Shown piece after piece: positions 62,065-64,000 of a DNA stretch of 64,000 bases. This stretch comes from Amycolatopsis jejuensis (lineage in GTDB: Bacteria; Actinomycetota; Actinomycetes; Mycobacteriales; Pseudonocardiaceae). The notes beneath the pieces are model-generated. The model had not been told where the DNA came from. It saw only the letters and a list, made by a program, of their open reading frames with translations, and did not search any database. The translations under genes were made by a program, and so were the position numbers. The stretch lies in assembly GCF_000717335.1 (NCBI RefSeq), contig NZ_JNYZ01000028.1:48672-112671 (forward strand), in the 5' to 3' direction. Numbering within the stretch: the stretch's first letter is position 1; every line of letters starts with the position of its first letter.

Positions 62065-62951
62065 TCTCGGACGATCTGATCCTGGGCATCGACTTCGGCG
62101 GCACGAAAGTGGCGCTGGGCCTCGCCGACCGGACCGGCACGCTGCGCGCCACCCGCCGGCTGGACACCGATGCACAGGCCGGCGCCGAACAGGTGGTCAC
62201 GCGCGCGCTGACGGCAGCAGCCGAGCTGGCCGCCGACGTCCGGGTCGGCGCGGTGGGGGTGGTGAGCCCGGGAATCGTGCTGCCGGACCGGATCCTGCTG
62301 GCACCCAACGTGCCCGGCTGGGAGGAACTGCACCTGGCGGAGCTGGTGTCGGCGTCCTTTCCGGAGGTCCCGGTGACAGTCGGCACGGACGCGAAGGCGG
62401 CCGCGCTGGCGGAATGGACGTGGGGCACGCTGACCGGCGCCGACCCGGCCGTGTTCCTCTCACTGGGCACCGGCATCGCAGCCGCGGTCCTGGTCGGCGG
62501 CCGCCTGCTCACCGGCGCGAACGGCGCAGCCGGGGAGATCGGGTACAACCTGCGGTTCCCCCAGGACACCGACGGTTTCGCGGGCGGAGCTGCGCCACTG
62601 GAGGAGGCCGTCGGCGGCCGGGGCCTCGGCGACCGGGCGACCGCGCTGCTCGGCCACCCGGTCACCGCGGGCGAGCTGTTCGCGCTGGCCAGGGAGGATG
62701 CGGAGGCGAAGGAACTGGTCACGGCAGCGTTGGACGAGCTGTCCATGCACGTGGCCAACCTGGCGATCGCCTTCGACCCGTCCCGCATCGCGGTGGGCGG
62801 CGGGCTGGTCCGGTCGGCAGACATCCTGCTGCCCGCATTGCGGGAACGTCTCGCCGCGGCGGTCCCCTTCCCACCGGACCTGGTCCCGGCGCGCTTCGAC
62901 CAGGACGCCGCCCTGCTGGGAGCGGTGGCATTGGCGCTGGGCGGTGAGTGA
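62061..62951 (+). CDS. ROK-family sugar kinase
   Basis: 296 aa from GTG 62061. The ATP-binding GIDFGGTKVALGLAD, the VGVVSPGIV strand, the catalytic Asp in VGTDAKAAALAEW, the LSLGTGIAAAVLVGG phosphate loop and the C-terminal AVGGGLV segment are present. The usual ROK zinc motif (GHxxxxxxxxxxCxCGxxGC) is lacking: the region reads NGAAGEIGYNLRFPQDTDGFAGGAAPLEE, with Glu in place of the His. It likely phosphorylates a hexose, amino sugar or related polyol taken up by the upstream permease. The absence of an N-terminal helix-turn-helix makes it a kinase, not a repressor. The start overlaps the mini-ORF stop (GTGA). Confidence 0.85.
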   Translation: MISDDLILGIDFGGTKVALGLADRTGTLRATRRLDTDAQAGAEQVVTRALTAAAELAADVRVGAVGVVSPGIVLPDRILLAPNVPGWEELHLAELVSASFPEVPVTVGTDAKAAALAEWTWGTLTGADPAVFLSLGTGIAAAVLVGGRLLTGANGAAGEIGYNLRFPQDTDGFAGGAAPLEEAVGGRGLGDRATALLGHPVTAGELFALAREDAEAKELVTAALDELSMHVANLAIAFDPSRIAVGGGLVRSADILLPALRERLAAAVPFPPDLVPARFDQDAALLGAVALALGGE

Positions 62952-64000
62952 CCTCGGTGGCCGGTGGAGTTGCTGTGCCGCTCTGCCGGCTGCGGTTTGT
63001 GCTGGGTCCTCTGGTGTCGGCGGTGCGCTGAGCGGCTGGCTGCGGATGGCTTCTTACCCTCGTGCTGGTTTTCCTGGGTGAGGAGTGCGTGCGTCGGCCT
63101 TTGCTTCTGCTGGCCGAGCCAGTGGTGCGGTCTCAAGGGCCGCGTCGGCATCGACGCCATGTTTGCCGTGTGGCTCGTTCTGCCTGCCGCTCGTTTGTTC
63201 CGACACGCCTGCCTGCCGCCTGTTCCGGCTCGTTCGGCTCTCCCGCCCATTCCTGCTTGCGCGGCTGCTGGCTCGCCCTGCTCGCCTGTCTGTTCTGGTT
63301 CGTGTGTCGATTGGGTTGGTCCTGTTTGCTTGTCGATCGTCTGTTCTGGCTCGTGTGTCGATTGGGTTGGTCCTGTTTGCTTGCCGACCGCCGGTTCCGG
63401 CTCGTGCGTCGACTGGCTCGTCCTGCACGCCCGCCACCGCCCGTTCCTGCACCCCTGTCGGCGGGCTCCTCCTACTCGCCTGCCGTCTGCTTGTTCCCGG
63501 TCGCCTTCCGACCGGATCTTTCTGCTCTCCAGCCAACCGCCCGTTCCGGACCCTCGCCGCTGGCTCGTCCGGCTGGCCCGCCGACTGCGCGTTCCTCCTC
63601 GCCGACCTGCTACCTTTTCCGGCCCACGGACTGCCACTTCGCGCTCGCCCGCCGACACCCCCCTCGCTGCCTCCGGGCGACCGCCGGTCGATCAGATCCG
63701 TGCACTCCCCGGCAGGCCGCCTTCCCCCACCTGCCGATCTGGCGGCTATCCGGCTATCCCGCCATCCGGCAATCCCGCAATCCCGCAATCCCGCCAGATC
63801 TCGTCAAGCGGCCGCCCCACTCCGGCCCCGCGCTCGTACCCGCCGCGAGACCTCCACCCCACTCAGCCCTCTGACCAGCGAATACGCCCGCCAGATTCGA
63901 TCTAGTGCCGCGTCACGCAACGTTGGGTAGGTAATCTGGGCGGCGGATCTTCGAGCCGGCTGCGAAGTGGCGCTTCGGGTGGCAGTGCCGGTTGCGCCAC
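62952..64000. other. Repeat-rich terminal stretch with no supported gene
   Basis: Long open frames exist on both strands here but consist of repeat-derived, biased peptides (Cys/Arg/Pro-rich or THEPEQ repeats) without starts, motifs or ribosome sites. A short (GCAATCCCG)n repeat lies at about 63770-63795. A - strand frame entering from the right edge (ending near 63918, PDYLPNVA) might be the 3' end of a gene outside the window. Confidence 0.5.
63291..63443. repeat. 51-bp imperfect tandem repeat, three units
   Basis: Units start at 63291, 63342 and 63393. The first two match almost completely (TGTTCTGG..CGTGTGTCGATTGGG and continuation); the third is degenerate. Weaker copies of the same words (TGTTCCG, GCTCGT, CCTGCC) are scattered from about 63180 to 63620. 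Confidence 0.8.

Noticed and set aside
63291-63443. Possible CRISPR-like array
   Set aside because: The units are contiguous 51-bp tandem copies with no unique spacers and no cas genes nearby.
62042-63658. 538-codon - strand frame with THEPEQ repeats
   Set aside because: Antisense to the ROK kinase and then to the 51-bp repeats; no start, motif or ribosome site.
62964-63930. Overlapping + strand frames in the terminal stretch
   Set aside because: Three frames are open at once because of repeat composition; Cys/Pro/Arg-rich peptides without a fold.
63918-64000. 3' end of a - strand gene entering from the right edge
   Set aside because: Only about 27 codons are visible, with no diagnostic motif; mentioned but not called.

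Overview
The window is high-GC DNA with many GTG starts, 4-bp ATGA/GTGA gene overlaps and actinomycete-type families: an NDMA-dependent-type alcohol dehydrogenase, paired FadE acyl-CoA dehydrogenases, an MSMEG_1061-type PPOX protein, an F420/FMN luciferase-like oxidoreductase and a J-domain/NERD membrane protein. It most resembles the accessory part of a Pseudonocardiales chromosome (Amycolatopsis-like). The genus is inferred from gene content, not proven. I saw no rRNA, tRNA, CRISPR array, prophage or replication origin.

Layout. 1-2.9 kb: a cell-wall-anchored Thr-rich protein (5' truncated), a sortase-like protein lacking its catalytic His and Cys, and a PstB-type ATPase. 2.9-11 kb: an alcohol/aldehyde/acid locus (MHS transporter, SDR, AcoR-like activator, ALDH, zinc ADH, CoA ligase) marked by three copies of the dyad TGTNCA-N5-TGNACA. 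11-18.9 kb: two DUF202 membrane proteins, a DJ-1/PfpI protein, a MarR-controlled hydrolase-SDR pair, a DUF6461-like protein, an MFS carrier, a GNAT protein and an HSL-type esterase. 19-22.2 kb: a GH2 beta-mannosidase divergent from a TetR gene.

22.3-36.8 kb is a dense hydrolase island: carboxylesterase, amidohydrolase-fold protein, GYD protein, two alpha/beta hydrolases, two DHA2-type MFS carriers, a cysteine hydrolase, two M20 peptidases, a DUF1028 protein and an NTF2-like protein. A TetR gene lies in its middle. The same operator-like palindrome (CTGAACT-N9-AGTTCAG) occurs at the TetR/carboxylesterase divergence and again upstream of the M20-MFS pair, so one regulator probably controls both arms. 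36.9-46.3 kb carries an LLM oxidoreductase, a DUF1116 protein overlapping a MocR regulator, an RbsABC-like importer, and a VanB-type oxygenase reductase with a PPOX flavoprotein.

46.3-58.5 kb: a TetR gene, two SDRs, an IS630-type transposase relic, a secreted trypsin/SGNH-hydrolase/FG-GAP fusion, and a six-gene acyl-CoA operon (three acyl-CoA dehydrogenases, an APH-type kinase, MaoC, SDR). The SDR pair and the acyl-CoA operon share a TAAGCG-N2-CGCTTA palindrome. 58.5-63 kb: a DUF998 protein, a J-domain/NERD membrane protein, and an APC transporter followed by a ROK sugar kinase behind a ROK-type dyad. The last kilobase is repeat-rich and has no supported gene.

Overall this looks like a catabolic accessory region: several small uptake-plus-hydrolysis-plus-oxidation modules, each with its own local regulator. 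Operator-like repeats tie genes together across the modules.
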